From HIMB11 sp965657135 (GTDB taxonomy: Bacteria; Pseudomonadota; Alphaproteobacteria; Rhodobacterales; Rhodobacteraceae): a stretch of DNA of 64,000 bases. Of the stretch, positions 43,059-52,927 are shown piece by piece. The notes under the pieces are model-generated. The model was given only the letters and a program-made list of their open reading frames with translations, was not told the DNA's origin and made no database searches. Positions within the stretch are counted from its first letter, which is position 1, and the number at the start of each line of letters is the position of its first letter. Position numbers and translations under genes: made by a program. The stretch spans positions 1-64,000 of the forward strand of contig CBFHNF010000003.1 in assembly GCA_965657135.1 (NCBI GenBank), in the 5' to 3' direction.

Positions 43059-45089
43059 ATGCTGTGGTTTCATCTCTTAAACGAAATCAGACAGCAACGA
43101 AACAATCTGTTTTTGTGGTCACCCCTTGCCTTTGCGATTGGAATTTCAGCGGTTTTTTCCCACGGTCATTGGTTGGTACCGATCCTGTTTTGTATCCTCC
43201 TGATCAGTGTCATTCTATATTTTTATTACTATGGCGTTAAGGACAGCGACGCATTCCCAATAATAGTCTTGCTAAGTGTTGCTATATTTGGAACAGCTGC
43301 AGCGTGTTTCAGAGCCTATTCTGTTTGGGCTCCGACATTAAGTTACCCCTATTATGGTGAGGTAGAGGGCAGTATTCAGTCCATTGACCGCTCTGCAAGT
43401 GAATCATTACGTCTTACGATCAAAGTGACGTCGATGGATCCTATATCCGAACAAAGACGACCGCACTTTGTGCGCATATCCTTTCCTAAGCATTCAGGCG
43501 AGATTCCAAGGGTTGGCGAAACCCTGCGCACAACGGCCTATGTCACACCTCCCCAAGGACCAGTGGAACCAGGTGGTTTTGATTTTAGCCGTCATGCCTA
43601 TTTTCAAAGCCTTGGTGGAGTTGGATATGCTCGAAAAGGGTTTCAGATAATAGATTATCCAAGAACGCCCCATTTTTGGAAAGATAGACAAAGGATATTG
43701 TCACAATTTATCAATGCGCACCTACTAGATCGATAAGTTGGATTTGCTCAGGCGATCATTTCAGGGGATCGTTTGAATTTGTCACTTGATGTAATCGAAG
43801 ATTTGCGTCGTACGAACCTTGCACATTTGTTGGCAATATCTGGCTTGCACATGGGGTTACTTACGACCGTCGTATTTGGTCTTTTACGTATGATCTGCGT
43901 GATTTTACAAATTGAACAATTGCGCAGACACGCCCGTGCGATTGCGGCCCTTGGCGCGATCATGGCAGGTATCGCCTATATGGGGTTATCCAGCAATTCG
44001 ATTGCAAAGCAACGTGCCTTTATTATGATTGCGTGTTTTTTCGGTGGTGTGATCCTGTCACGGCGTGCGCTGACCTTGCGATCTCTGGCTCTGGCGGCGT
44101 TGATAATTCTGGCCTTACGCCCCGAGGCATTGTTTTCCCCCGGTTTTCAAATGTCATTTGCCGCAACGATTGCGTTGGTGAGTGCCTTTAAAGTCATTGC
44201 TAAACGTAGTTGGATAAAAAGAGGGTTGATATTCAATTACATAATCGGCGCGATTGTATCTTCGAGTGTTGCTGGACTTGCCACGGCACCTTTTGCCGCT
44301 CTTCACTTTAATCAAATTAGTCAGATTGGATATATTGCCAATTTACTGGCAGTACCTGTGATGGCGATGGTGGTGGCGCCCGCTGCCGTGATTGCAATGG
44401 CTCTGGCCTCGTTAAAACTTGCGTGGATTCGGTTTTGGTTTGTTGACTTGGGATTGTCTTGGATCCAATTTGTTGCGTCCCCTTTGGCGTATTTTGAGTT
44501 GGCGATCCGAATGGTAAAAACGCCTATGCAAGGTGTTCTCCCATTATTAAGCTTTGGATTGGTTTGGGTGATCTTATGGATTGGTTGGCGCGGGAAATGC
44601 ATTGGATACGGTATGGTTGTGATCGCTGTGACCCTTTGGGCGATGACGGAGCGCCCCCATGTTTTGATTGCAGATCATGGTAAACTCATTGGGCTGCTGA
44701 CGGATAAAGGGCGCGCGCTTAGCAAGGAGAAAGGGCAGGGGTTTGTTGCAGATGTGTGGACAGAGAATGGTGGACATCGTCTAAAGCGGTCAGAGGTGCA
44801 TGAATTGTGGAATAAAACCAATACGGATATTGTTCACATATGGTCTAAACGCGCGTCATCAAAAACGTATGAATGCGGTGCAGACGAAATATATGTCGCG
44901 CTCCATGATGTTGCGATCATTGGGGATTGTTTGATTTTACGAAAACATGATTTTTATGACTTCGGTGCAACACAAATCGCATTGACAACGCAGGGCTATC
45001 AAATCGTCCGGCGCGTCAACAAATATGCCACCCCGTACGCTTGGCGGGCAACATCCGCCCGCCGAAACCGTTTAATAGGTACGGATTAA
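43059..45089 (+). pseudogene. comEC: ComEC DNA-uptake channel gene with an in-frame TAA
   Basis: The frame from ATG 43059 stops at TAA (43734-43736), then continues in the same phase to 45089 with no further stop; total 677 codons, normal for ComEC. Before the stop: membrane helices and an OB-like DUF4131 region (about 20-200). After it: AIISGDR, then NLAHLLAISGLHMGLL and the competence-domain helices (about 240-510), then a shortened C-terminal part. One change (CAA or GAA to TAA) accounts for the break. ComEC carries single-stranded DNA across the inner membrane in transformation and in gene transfer agent uptake. The last 18 bases overlap lexA. Confidence 0.85.
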
Positions 45090-45767
45090 TCCAACCAATC
45101 GCCCCTGAACACGAACGCGGTCATGTGGTACGACGCGTGTTTCGTATGCGGGATTTGCCGCCTCGAGCGCAATCATTTCACCGCGGTGAAAGAACCGTTT
45201 TAATGTTGCTTCTACACCATCCAAGAGTGCGACTACGATGTCACCATTGGTTGCTGTTTTCGCCTCTCGAATAACAACAACATCGCCATCATTAATTCCC
45301 GCTTCGATCATTGAATCACCTTTTACCTCCAGGGCATAGTGATCCCCACCTGATCGCAACATTTGCCCAGGTACCGCGACATTGTGCGATACATGACTGA
45401 TCGCCTCAATCGGCACACCCGCAGCAATGCGTCCCATCACGGGCAGTTCCATCGCGTGCATCGTTTCGATGGGGGTTGTATTTGATGATGCTGTTGGTGC
45501 GCCGCCTTCAATCACCTTTGGTGTAAATCCTTCATCGCTTTCTCCTCCCAATGCTTCTGGAAGTTTCACGATTTCTATTGCGCGTGCTCTATGGGCCAAA
45601 CGTCGGATAAACCCACGTTCCTCTAATGCAGTGATGAGACGATGAATCCCAGATTTTGAGCGCAAATCCAATGCTTCCTTCATTTCATCGAACGAAGGTG
45701 GAACGCCATCGCGTACCATGCGTTTGTTAATGAAATCTAGCAAATCCAGTTGTTTACGGGTTAGCAT
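45072..45767 (-). CDS. lexA: LexA repressor
   Basis: A 231-residue SOS repressor. The N-terminal winged helix-turn-helix (MLTRKQLDLLDFIN; RSKSGIHRLITALEERGFIRRL, about 1-70) precedes the Ala-Gly cleavage site in GRIAAGVPIEAI and the serine/lysine dyad (GDSMIEAGINDGD and AKTATNGDIVVALLDG). The ATG at 45767 is used. A LexA box lies 33 bases upstream (autoregulation). The stop end overlaps comEC. Confidence 0.95.
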   Translation of the reverse strand: MLTRKQLDLLDFINKRMVRDGVPPSFDEMKEALDLRSKSGIHRLITALEERGFIRRLAHRARAIEIVKLPEALGGESDEGFTPKVIEGGAPTASSNTTPIETMHAMELPVMGRIAAGVPIEAISHVSHNVAVPGQMLRSGGDHYALEVKGDSMIEAGINDGDVVVIREAKTATNGDIVVALLDGVEATLKRFFHRGEMIALEAANPAYETRVVPHDRVRVQGRLVGLIRTY

Positions 45768-45799
45768 ATCAGGCCCCTTTAGAACATCATTTATCATAT

Positions 45800-45814
45800 G
45801 TTCTACATGTGTTC
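45800..45814. promoter_or_regulatory. LexA (SOS) box
   Basis: GTTC-TACATGT-GTTC matches the alphaproteobacterial SOS box GTTC-N7-GTTC exactly. It lies between moeA and lexA, so LexA should repress its own gene. Confidence 0.88.
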
Positions 45815-45837
45815 CTGTTTTGTGTCAACACTTTCCT

Positions 45838-47010
45838 CTAAAGAAGGATGATTTCAACATCGTCGCCTTTTTTCCGCGACCTATCATTTGGGGGGCGCAC
45901 GATCAGCGCGTTGGATGCAGCGAGAATACTCAAAAGCGCACTGTCCTGACGATCAAAAATTTGAACATTCCCGGCCTCATATATTGCCCGCATGTAATGC
46001 TCTCGCGGGCCGTTTTCAGAAACATCATGGGATAATTTAGCTTTCGCACGGGAGACTGGTGATTTTCCTAATCCTTGCAAGGCACGCACAACAGGGGTTA
46101 AAAATACTGTACCGCAAACCATCGCAGAAACGGGGTTCCCGGGCAGTCCGATCATAACGGCATTTTGAATACGCCCTGCCATCAACGGTTTACCTGGTCG
46201 CATTGCAACCTTATAAAAGGTGCGCTCAACCCCACGACGTTCAGCGGCTTTTGATACCAAATCATGATCCCCCACTGATGCGCCGCCAATTGTGACAATC
46301 ACATCCGCACCCTTGGCTAACGAAAATGCCTGATCTATTGAATGTAAGTTATCGCGTGCAATTGGCAGAATACGTACATCAGCTCCGATTTTACGAAGCA
46401 TTGCGGCCAAACCAAAGGTATTTGAAACAATGATCTGATCTTGATCAGGTGTATCCCCCGGCATGACAAGTTCATCTCCAGTTGATATCAGCGCTACAGC
46501 GGGTTTTCGATAGACCTCAATATATGGGCAGTTCATCGCAGCAAGCAGCGCGATGTCATTTGGACCCAACAATTTTGGGGCATCCAAAGTTGATCCGCGT
46601 TTAAAATCAATTCCTTTGGCGCGCACATAATGGGCGGGATCAAGATTTTCATTTAATTTAATGGTGTCGCCGTTGCGCGTGACGTCCTCTTGGATGATGA
46701 CGCGGTCGCATCCTTCGGGAACAGGAGCGCCTGTAAAAATACGCACACAGTGACCGGTAGAGACAGGAGACGTAAATCCATGACCCGCCGCTGATTCACC
46801 GATTACTGTAAATTCAGCACCAGGTTTGGCGCGTTCTGACGCAAGCGCATATCCATCCATAGCCGAGGCAGGAAAGGGGGGCTGATCGCGATCAGCAAGG
46901 GCACGCTTTGCCAAAACACGACCTGATGCCTGCGCGAGAGGGATTGTTTCAGCGCCAATTGGCTTGGTCAGTCCCAAAAGCGCCTCTAACGCCTCGTTAA
47001 CACTTATCAT
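45838..47010 (-). CDS. moeA: Molybdopterin molybdenumtransferase MoeA
   Basis: A 390-residue enzyme that inserts molybdate into adenylated molybdopterin. VALISTGDELV, GASVGDHDLV and GLPGNPVSAMVC are the conserved MoeA motifs, and PFPASAMDGYAL lies in the N-terminal region. Its ATG overlaps the moaC stop (ATGA), so it is coupled to moaC in the trp-moa chain. Confidence 0.95.
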   Translation of the reverse strand: MISVNEALEALLGLTKPIGAETIPLAQASGRVLAKRALADRDQPPFPASAMDGYALASERAKPGAEFTVIGESAAGHGFTSPVSTGHCVRIFTGAPVPEGCDRVIIQEDVTRNGDTIKLNENLDPAHYVRAKGIDFKRGSTLDAPKLLGPNDIALLAAMNCPYIEVYRKPAVALISTGDELVMPGDTPDQDQIIVSNTFGLAAMLRKIGADVRILPIARDNLHSIDQAFSLAKGADVIVTIGGASVGDHDLVSKAAERRGVERTFYKVAMRPGKPLMAGRIQNAVMIGLPGNPVSAMVCGTVFLTPVVRALQGLGKSPVSRAKAKLSHDVSENGPREHYMRAIYEAGNVQIFDRQDSALLSILAASNALIVRPPNDRSRKKGDDVEIILL

Positions 47011-47483
47011 TCTGAGGAGTAGCGGCCAGATTTACCGCCATCTTTTAACACAACGCGTATTACCCCAATTTCCATCGTTTTATCGACGGCCTTGATCATG
47101 TCATAAACCGTCAATCCCGCGACACTCACCGCGGTTAGGGCTTCCATTTCAACACCGGTCTGACCAGTTGTCTTGACGCTGGCCTCAATATCAACACCGG
47201 GCAAATTGGGGTTTAACGAAAGATCGACGGTTACTTTTGTAATAGCCAGTGGATGACATAGTGGAATTAAGTCTGGTGTCTTTTTCGCACCCATTATCCC
47301 CGCCATGCGCGCCACTGATAAAACATCCCCCTTTTTGGCACGACCCTGTGAAATCATGTCAAAGGTTGCCTGCTGCATCTTTACATGTCCACGTGCGGTT
47401 GCAATACGGTCTGTATGGTCCTTTTCGGACACATCCACCATATGCGCTTCGCCCTTGGCGTTAAAATGCGAAAGTTCGGACAT
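47007..47483 (-). CDS. moaC: Cyclic pyranopterin monophosphate synthase MoaC
   Basis: A 158-residue protein. MVDVSEKDHTDRIA, LIPLCHPL and GVEMEALTAVSVAGLTVYDM are MoaC hallmarks with the catalytic Lys near KDGGKSGRYSSE. It makes cyclic pyranopterin monophosphate in molybdenum cofactor synthesis. Its start overlaps the trpC stop by one base (TAATG). Confidence 0.96.
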   Translation of the reverse strand: MSELSHFNAKGEAHMVDVSEKDHTDRIATARGHVKMQQATFDMISQGRAKKGDVLSVARMAGIMGAKKTPDLIPLCHPLAITKVTVDLSLNPNLPGVDIEASVKTTGQTGVEMEALTAVSVAGLTVYDMIKAVDKTMEIGVIRVVLKDGGKSGRYSSE

Positions 47484-48292
47484 TACATCGCCCCCATCAA
47501 CGGATTGGCGAGGATCGTACGCGTTGCCGCTTCCACATTCTGTTGCCGCATGAGGCTTTCTCCGATCAGAAAGGTGCGCGCGCCATATTGCGCCATGTTT
47601 GATAAATCTTCGGGTGTGTTCAATCCACTTTCGCTTACCAAAACACGATCAGCGGGCACCATGCGCGACAGCTGTCGCGTAGTGTCCAAGGTGGTTTCGA
47701 ACGTTTTCAAATTTCTGTTGTTAATTCCCAGCAGGGGGGATTTTAACGACAGGGCGCGTTCCAATTCATCAACATCATGTACTTCGATCAAAACATCCAT
47801 ATCCCATGAAAATGCAGCATCTTCTAATTCTTGGGCCTGCGCATCGCTGACGGATGCCATGATTATTAAAATGCAATCCCCACCCAATGCGCGCGCTTCG
47901 GCGACCTGATAGGTGTCATACATGAAATCCTTGCGCAGTGCAGGCAGCTTGGTTGCGGCACGGGCCTGCGTCAGATATTCCTTTGCCCCTTGAAAACTTG
48001 GGGTATCCGTCAACACGGAAAGGCAGGTCGCACCCCCCGCTTCATAGGCTTTGGCCAAGGATGCAGGTTCGAAATCAGCACGAATAAGTCCCTTTGAGGG
48101 CGATGCTTTTTTCACTTCAGCAATCAATCCATAACCGGTTTTAGTGGCAGAAATCAGAGATTTTGCGAAACCACGGGTTGGACCCGCCTCTTTCGCTTCC
48201 GCTTCAACCTCAGAGTAGGGTTTTTGGGCCTTGTCTGAAGCGATCTCTCCTAATTTATAGGCCTTAATGCGGTCTAGGACTGTGTCGCTCAT
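47483..48292 (-). CDS. trpC: Indole-3-glycerol-phosphate synthase TrpC
   Basis: A 269-residue TIM-barrel enzyme of tryptophan synthesis: LIAEVKKASPSKGLI (about 57-71), LRKDFMYDTYQV and GINNRNLKTFE, VSESGL are present. Start overlaps the trpD stop (ATGA) and its own stop is shared with moaC, indicating a tightly coupled operon. No trpA or trpB lies in the window. Confidence 0.96.
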   Translation of the reverse strand: MSDTVLDRIKAYKLGEIASDKAQKPYSEVEAEAKEAGPTRGFAKSLISATKTGYGLIAEVKKASPSKGLIRADFEPASLAKAYEAGGATCLSVLTDTPSFQGAKEYLTQARAATKLPALRKDFMYDTYQVAEARALGGDCILIIMASVSDAQAQELEDAAFSWDMDVLIEVHDVDELERALSLKSPLLGINNRNLKTFETTLDTTRQLSRMVPADRVLVSESGLNTPEDLSNMAQYGARTFLIGESLMRQQNVEAATRTILANPLMGAM

Positions 48293-49308
48293 GCGGCCTC
48301 CGTGGTGATTTTAGCAAGTGTTTGAATGGTTCCTAAGGCGCGTCCACTGTCGATGCTATCACGTGCCAGTTCAACGCCAGATCTCAGGTCTGCTGCCTTG
48401 TCAGCCACAACCAGAGCAGCCGCAGCGTTGAATAAAACTGCATCGCGATAGGCAGATAGTTCACCTGCCATCAAGGCGCGCAGTGCATCTGCATTTTCAG
48501 CAGGCGAACCGCCCATTATTGCGCTAAGTGGATGAACGGGCAGGCCTGCGTCTTCGGGGTGGATTTGACGTCCTGTGATTTTGCCGTTTTCTAAAATGGC
48601 GACTTCTGTTGTCCCTGTAATCGTGATCTCATCAGTTCCATCAGAACCGTGCACCAACCATGCCTTTTCTGAACCCAGTTCCATTAATGTTTCAGCCATT
48701 GGGAAAATCAAATCAGGCGCAAATGCCCCTGTCAGTTGACGTTTTACACCAGCTGGATTGGTTAATGGACCCAATATATTAAAGATCGTTTTGCATCCTA
48801 ATTCTTGACGCACTGGCATAACGTATTTCACGGCAGGATGGTGCATAGGTGCCATCATAAATCCGATGCCTGCCTCAGATATAGCGCGCTCGACAATGTC
48901 GGCCCCGACCATAACATTCACGCCCATTTCGCCCAATGCATCTGCAGCACCTGATTTGGAGCTTAGGTTTCTGTTTCCATGTTTGGCCACAGGAACACCC
49001 GCACCAGCGACAACAAAGGCGGTTGCAGTGGAAATGTTCAATGTTCCGATCCCATCGCCGCCAGTTCCCACAATATCCATCGCACCAGCCGGCGCTTGAA
49101 CGGGAACACATTTTGAACGCATCACCGCAGCAGCGGCGGAATACTCGGCAACGGATTCGCCGCGGGCACGCATCGCCATAAGCAAACCACCCATTTGGGC
49201 CATCGTAGCATCACCATTAAACAACAGCTCAAAGGCCTGTTCCGCTTGGGTTCTGCTAAGAGGGCCCTCGGAAGCTGCGTAAATTAAGGGTTTCATCACA
49301 TCGCTCAT
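48289..49308 (-). CDS. trpD: Anthranilate phosphoribosyltransferase TrpD
   Basis: A 339-residue enzyme that attaches phosphoribose to anthranilate. DIVGTGGDGIGTLNISTATAFV (about 78-99), KHGNRNLSSKSGAADALGEMGV and MHHPAVKYVMPVRQELG are family blocks. Four-base overlaps join it to trpG upstream and trpC downstream. Confidence 0.97.
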   Translation of the reverse strand: MSDVMKPLIYAASEGPLSRTQAEQAFELLFNGDATMAQMGGLLMAMRARGESVAEYSAAAAVMRSKCVPVQAPAGAMDIVGTGGDGIGTLNISTATAFVVAGAGVPVAKHGNRNLSSKSGAADALGEMGVNVMVGADIVERAISEAGIGFMMAPMHHPAVKYVMPVRQELGCKTIFNILGPLTNPAGVKRQLTGAFAPDLIFPMAETLMELGSEKAWLVHGSDGTDEITITGTTEVAILENGKITGRQIHPEDAGLPVHPLSAIMGGSPAENADALRALMAGELSAYRDAVLFNAAAALVVADKAADLRSGVELARDSIDSGRALGTIQTLAKITTEAA

Positions 49309-49886
49309 GCCGGCACCTTCATCATATTTACAAAGTTCTGCAAGAGCGTGTGTCCATGTTCTGATGCGATGGATTCAGGATGAAACTGCACCCCTTGGAT
49401 CGGCAACTCTTTGTGTTCAAGTCCCATGATTGTTCCATCCTCTAACCATGCTGTAACGTTCAAGCAATCAGGCAGGCTTTCACGCTCGACTACAAGGGAA
49501 TGATAGCGCGTCGCCTCAAACGGAGTTGCCAGTCCTTTGAACAGACCCTTGTCGTTGTGATGCATCGTTCCCATTTTTCCATGTACGATTTCATGACATC
49601 GCACAACCTTGCCACCAAACGCTTGACCAATTGTTTGATGCCCCAAACACACCCCCATCAATGGTGTTTTTGTTTCCGCGGCAGCCTGTGTTAATGCCAA
49701 ACAAATACCCGCTTGATCTGGATCACATGGGCCTGGCGATAACAGAATACCAGATGGTTTCATGGCCATGGCCTCTCGGACATCGATCGCGTCATTTCTT
49801 CGGACGATAATCTCTGTTCCCAATTCACCTAGATAATGAACCAGGTTGTATGTAAAGCTGTCATAGTTATCGATAAGAAGCAACAT
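49305..49886 (-). CDS. trpG: Anthranilate synthase glutaminase subunit TrpG
   Basis: A 193-residue class I glutamine amidotransferase. The catalytic Cys lies in PLMGVCLGHQTIGQAFGG (about residue 79), and the His/Glu pair in GVQFHPESIASEHG. It delivers ammonia to TrpE. It heads the trpG-trpD-trpC-moaC-moeA chain; trpE is encoded separately about 1.5 kb away on the same strand. Confidence 0.95.
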   Translation of the reverse strand: MLLLIDNYDSFTYNLVHYLGELGTEIIVRRNDAIDVREAMAMKPSGILLSPGPCDPDQAGICLALTQAAAETKTPLMGVCLGHQTIGQAFGGKVVRCHEIVHGKMGTMHHNDKGLFKGLATPFEATRYHSLVVERESLPDCLNVTAWLEDGTIMGLEHKELPIQGVQFHPESIASEHGHTLLQNFVNMMKVPA

Positions 49887-50027
49887 TTGAACTTTTTCCT
49901 AAACTTCGCATTCTGGGCTGGCCCATATCGCATGGATCGCGTTATACATGTTCAGGGATCGGCCCTATCGTCAAGAGGTGATGGGGGCGAAAGTGCGGTG
50001 AAATAATACATCCATGGAGCGAACGAC

Positions 50028-51362
50028 GTGGGACTGGGTTTTATAGGTGGGTTTATACGCGGACTGATTGTCGGTGGTTTGGTCTTGGCGTGTGTTACTG
50101 TGTATTTGGGTTCACACACAGCAGCAACTCCTGAGTGGACAGAGGTTGGAGTTCCTGCTGGGTTTGAACTCAACCTTAAACGTGGAGATGTTGCAGTTAA
50201 GCGGCCAAAGCTAATTGAACAAATCAAAACAGCCCCAAAACCGGAGGTTATGCAACCAAATGTCGAAATCTTGCTGCGTGAAGCAGATGAATTGACGGAC
50301 GCGCCGTTGGTTCCAGAAACGGGTTTAGTATATCCCTCAGCACCGAGAACACCTGAGGTTGGGCTGTCCGCGCCGAATGCGCCCGATAGTCCAAGCCTAC
50401 TAAAAGTTATAAGTGCATTGCCTGCTAAACCACAAACCGAAAGTCAAAGCGCAACGCAATCACAATCCAAAATAGAACAGGTTAATGCGCAAACCCAATT
50501 GTCGCCAAGTATTGGCTCGCGGCAAATTATTGTTTCGGTTGATCCTGCCGCACCTGAACTACGACGAGGGCAAAAATCGATTCCTGAAGAGGAAACTGCA
50601 AAACCGGAGGCCCCTTTAGATCAGACCTCGAACGCACAATTTGGCGATTTGGGTGTCATGGAAATAGAAACAGCTGCTCCTTTTGGTAATGCAATAGAGC
50701 TATATGCAAGTGAAACCGTATATGATGAGGGTAAGCCCAAACTGTCGATTGTGTTGTCGACGGAATCCTTAAATTCTATCGATCCAAATTTGGTTGAGGC
50801 TTTGCCAATTCCCGTAACTTTTGCAGTTGATCCGACCAATCCATCTGCTGGCGCTCTGCTATCCTCCCTCAGAGAATTGCAGCAAGAGGCCGTAATTCTT
50901 GCTGATTTGCCGCTAGAGGCTAGTGAGCAAGACGTTGATATAGCTCTAACTGCGTTGGTGAATTTCTTGCCCCAAACCATAGGAGTTATTGAACGTCAGG
51001 CTGGAGCATTGCAAAAAAGCCGCGATGCATCCCAGTACATCCCCGAGGTTTTAAATCGCACGGGACATGGTTTGATCGTTTATGAAAAGGGTCTGAATAC
51101 TCTTGCCAAAGAGGCGAACAAGTTAGGCACACCCGTTGCAATGATATATCGAGATATAGATGGCAATGACCAAAATGAGCGCACGATCCGCCGTTTCATG
51201 GACAGTGCAGCATTTCGCGCAGCAAATGACACCTCAGAACCGATTGTCGTATTGGCGCGATTGCGTCCTGCCACCATGAGCGCAATTTTGATTTGGGCCC
51301 TTCAGGACCGCGCACAAAAAACCGCGTTGGTTCCTGTGTCGCAGTTGATGAAACGTGAATAA
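50028..51362 (+). CDS. Divergent polysaccharide deacetylase family protein (DUF610/YibQ-like)
   Basis: A 444-residue protein with one N-terminal membrane segment (GGFIRGLIVGGLVLACVTVYLG, about 6-27), a long low-complexity Pro/Gln/Ser-rich linker (about 50-205), and a C-terminal deacetylase-like domain (about 230-444; KLSIVLSTESLNS, LPIPVTFAVDP, ILADLPLEA, IGVIERQAGAL). The usual metal-binding residues are poorly matched, as in this divergent family. GTG start follows GGAG eight bases upstream. It is inserted between trpG and trpE on the opposite strand. Enzyme activity is unproven. Confidence 0.8.
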   Translation: MGLGFIGGFIRGLIVGGLVLACVTVYLGSHTAATPEWTEVGVPAGFELNLKRGDVAVKRPKLIEQIKTAPKPEVMQPNVEILLREADELTDAPLVPETGLVYPSAPRTPEVGLSAPNAPDSPSLLKVISALPAKPQTESQSATQSQSKIEQVNAQTQLSPSIGSRQIIVSVDPAAPELRRGQKSIPEEETAKPEAPLDQTSNAQFGDLGVMEIETAAPFGNAIELYASETVYDEGKPKLSIVLSTESLNSIDPNLVEALPIPVTFAVDPTNPSAGALLSSLRELQQEAVILADLPLEASEQDVDIALTALVNFLPQTIGVIERQAGALQKSRDASQYIPEVLNRTGHGLIVYEKGLNTLAKEANKLGTPVAMIYRDIDGNDQNERTIRRFMDSAAFRAANDTSEPIVVLARLRPATMSAILIWALQDRAQKTALVPVSQLMKRE

Positions 51363-51407
51363 TAGTTTAAGCCCATCAGATCAAAACCAATGACGTATGT
51401 GCCGCGT

Positions 51408-52919
51408 TTAGTTGTTGCCTGAGTTTTTGACAAACATTGCCGCATCGGCTGCAGCGCGGCGGATTGCGTTGGATTTGTGCACAGTTTCCATATATTCGGC
51501 CTCTGGATCGCTGTCATAGACAACGCCGCCACCTGCCTGGATATACAGTTTTTGATCTTTCACAATTGCCGTGCGCAGTGCGATACACATATCCATATCG
51601 CCACCGGCGCTGAAATAGCCAAGACCGCCGCCATAAACCCCGCGTTTTTCGGGCTCTAACTCATCAATTATTTCCATCGCGCGAACTTTTGGAGCGCCCG
51701 AAACAGTGCCGGCCGGCATGCCCGCAAAAAACGCCGATAGCGCGTCATGCGTAGGATCCAATTCACCAACCACATTTGACACGATGTGCATGACGTGGCT
51801 GTAGCGTTCGACAATGAACTCTTCTGTTGGGCGCACTGTGCCGATCTTTGCGACACGACCCACATCGTTGCGTCCCAAATCCAACAGCATCAAGTGTTCT
51901 GCCAATTCTTTTGTATCGGCCATAAGGTCCTGTTCGAATTCTAGATCCTCTTGGGGTGTTTTTCCACGCGGTCGGGTCCCAGCGATTGGGCGAATGGTAA
52001 CTTCGTTCCCAAAGACGCGGACTAGGATTTCGGGGCTCGCCCCGATGACCTGAAAATCGCCGAAGTTAAAAAAGAACATGAACGGTGATGGGTTGGTGCG
52101 TCGCAAACTGCGATAGAGCGCAAAAGGTGGCAGGGGGAAATCCTGCGTCCAACGTTGTGCTGGAACAACCTGAAATATATCACCAGCGCGAATATAATCT
52201 TTGGCCTTTTCCACGGCCTGCATATAACCCGCTTTGGTGAAATTTGATTGTGGTGGGGCAACTTCATCGGCTTGGCCCAAATCGCGTGCTTCGCTGACTG
52301 GGCGCTCTAGGTCGCGCATCGCATCACTGATGCGTTCTGCAGCCTGAGCATATGCCGCACGAGCCGAAACATCTTGAGAGTGCCATACTGGGGATACCAA
52401 AATTACCTCGCCCTTTGCGCCATCCAAAACTGCAACAACTGAGGGACGTAAAAATAACGCATCTGGAACACCAATTGGATCAGGGTTCACGTTGGGTAAA
52501 TGCTCGATATGTCGAACCATATCATAGCCTAGATACCCAAATAAACCCGCCGCAGATTGTGGTAATTCAGAGGGAAGATCAATGTGGCTTTCTGCCAATA
52601 GTGCGCGAAATGCATCCAATGGCTTTTCATCCATTTCTACAAATGCTTCGTCATCATAACGCGCTGTTCGGTTAATGAACGATGCGCTGCTACGACATTT
52701 CCATATCAAGTCAGGTTTTATTCCAACAATAGAATAGCGACCCCGCACTTCGCCACCCGTGACCGATTCCAACATAAAGCTGTCTTTTTGAGCACCGCCA
52801 AGTTTCAGCATTAATGAAACGGGTGTGTCTAAATCTGCGGCCAACCGCGTATAGATCACCTGATTTTTTCCATCCGCGTATGTTTCGGCGAATGCGTCAA
52901 ACTCTGGGGTAATTGCCAT
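51408..52919 (-). CDS. trpE: Anthranilate synthase component I TrpE
   Basis: A 503-residue chorismate-using enzyme. SLMLKLGGAQKDSFMLESV marks the N-terminal Trp-binding region, and PIAGTRPRGKTPQED, LDLGRNDVGRV and FAGMPAGTVSGAPK are catalytic blocks. It makes anthranilate with TrpG. It starts eight bases after the PpiD-like gene, so the two are probably co-transcribed. Confidence 0.96.
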   Translation of the reverse strand: MAITPEFDAFAETYADGKNQVIYTRLAADLDTPVSLMLKLGGAQKDSFMLESVTGGEVRGRYSIVGIKPDLIWKCRSSASFINRTARYDDEAFVEMDEKPLDAFRALLAESHIDLPSELPQSAAGLFGYLGYDMVRHIEHLPNVNPDPIGVPDALFLRPSVVAVLDGAKGEVILVSPVWHSQDVSARAAYAQAAERISDAMRDLERPVSEARDLGQADEVAPPQSNFTKAGYMQAVEKAKDYIRAGDIFQVVPAQRWTQDFPLPPFALYRSLRRTNPSPFMFFFNFGDFQVIGASPEILVRVFGNEVTIRPIAGTRPRGKTPQEDLEFEQDLMADTKELAEHLMLLDLGRNDVGRVAKIGTVRPTEEFIVERYSHVMHIVSNVVGELDPTHDALSAFFAGMPAGTVSGAPKVRAMEIIDELEPEKRGVYGGGLGYFSAGGDMDMCIALRTAIVKDQKLYIQAGGGVVYDSDPEAEYMETVHKSNAIRRAAADAAMFVKNSGNN

Positions 52920-52927
52920 GATCGATC

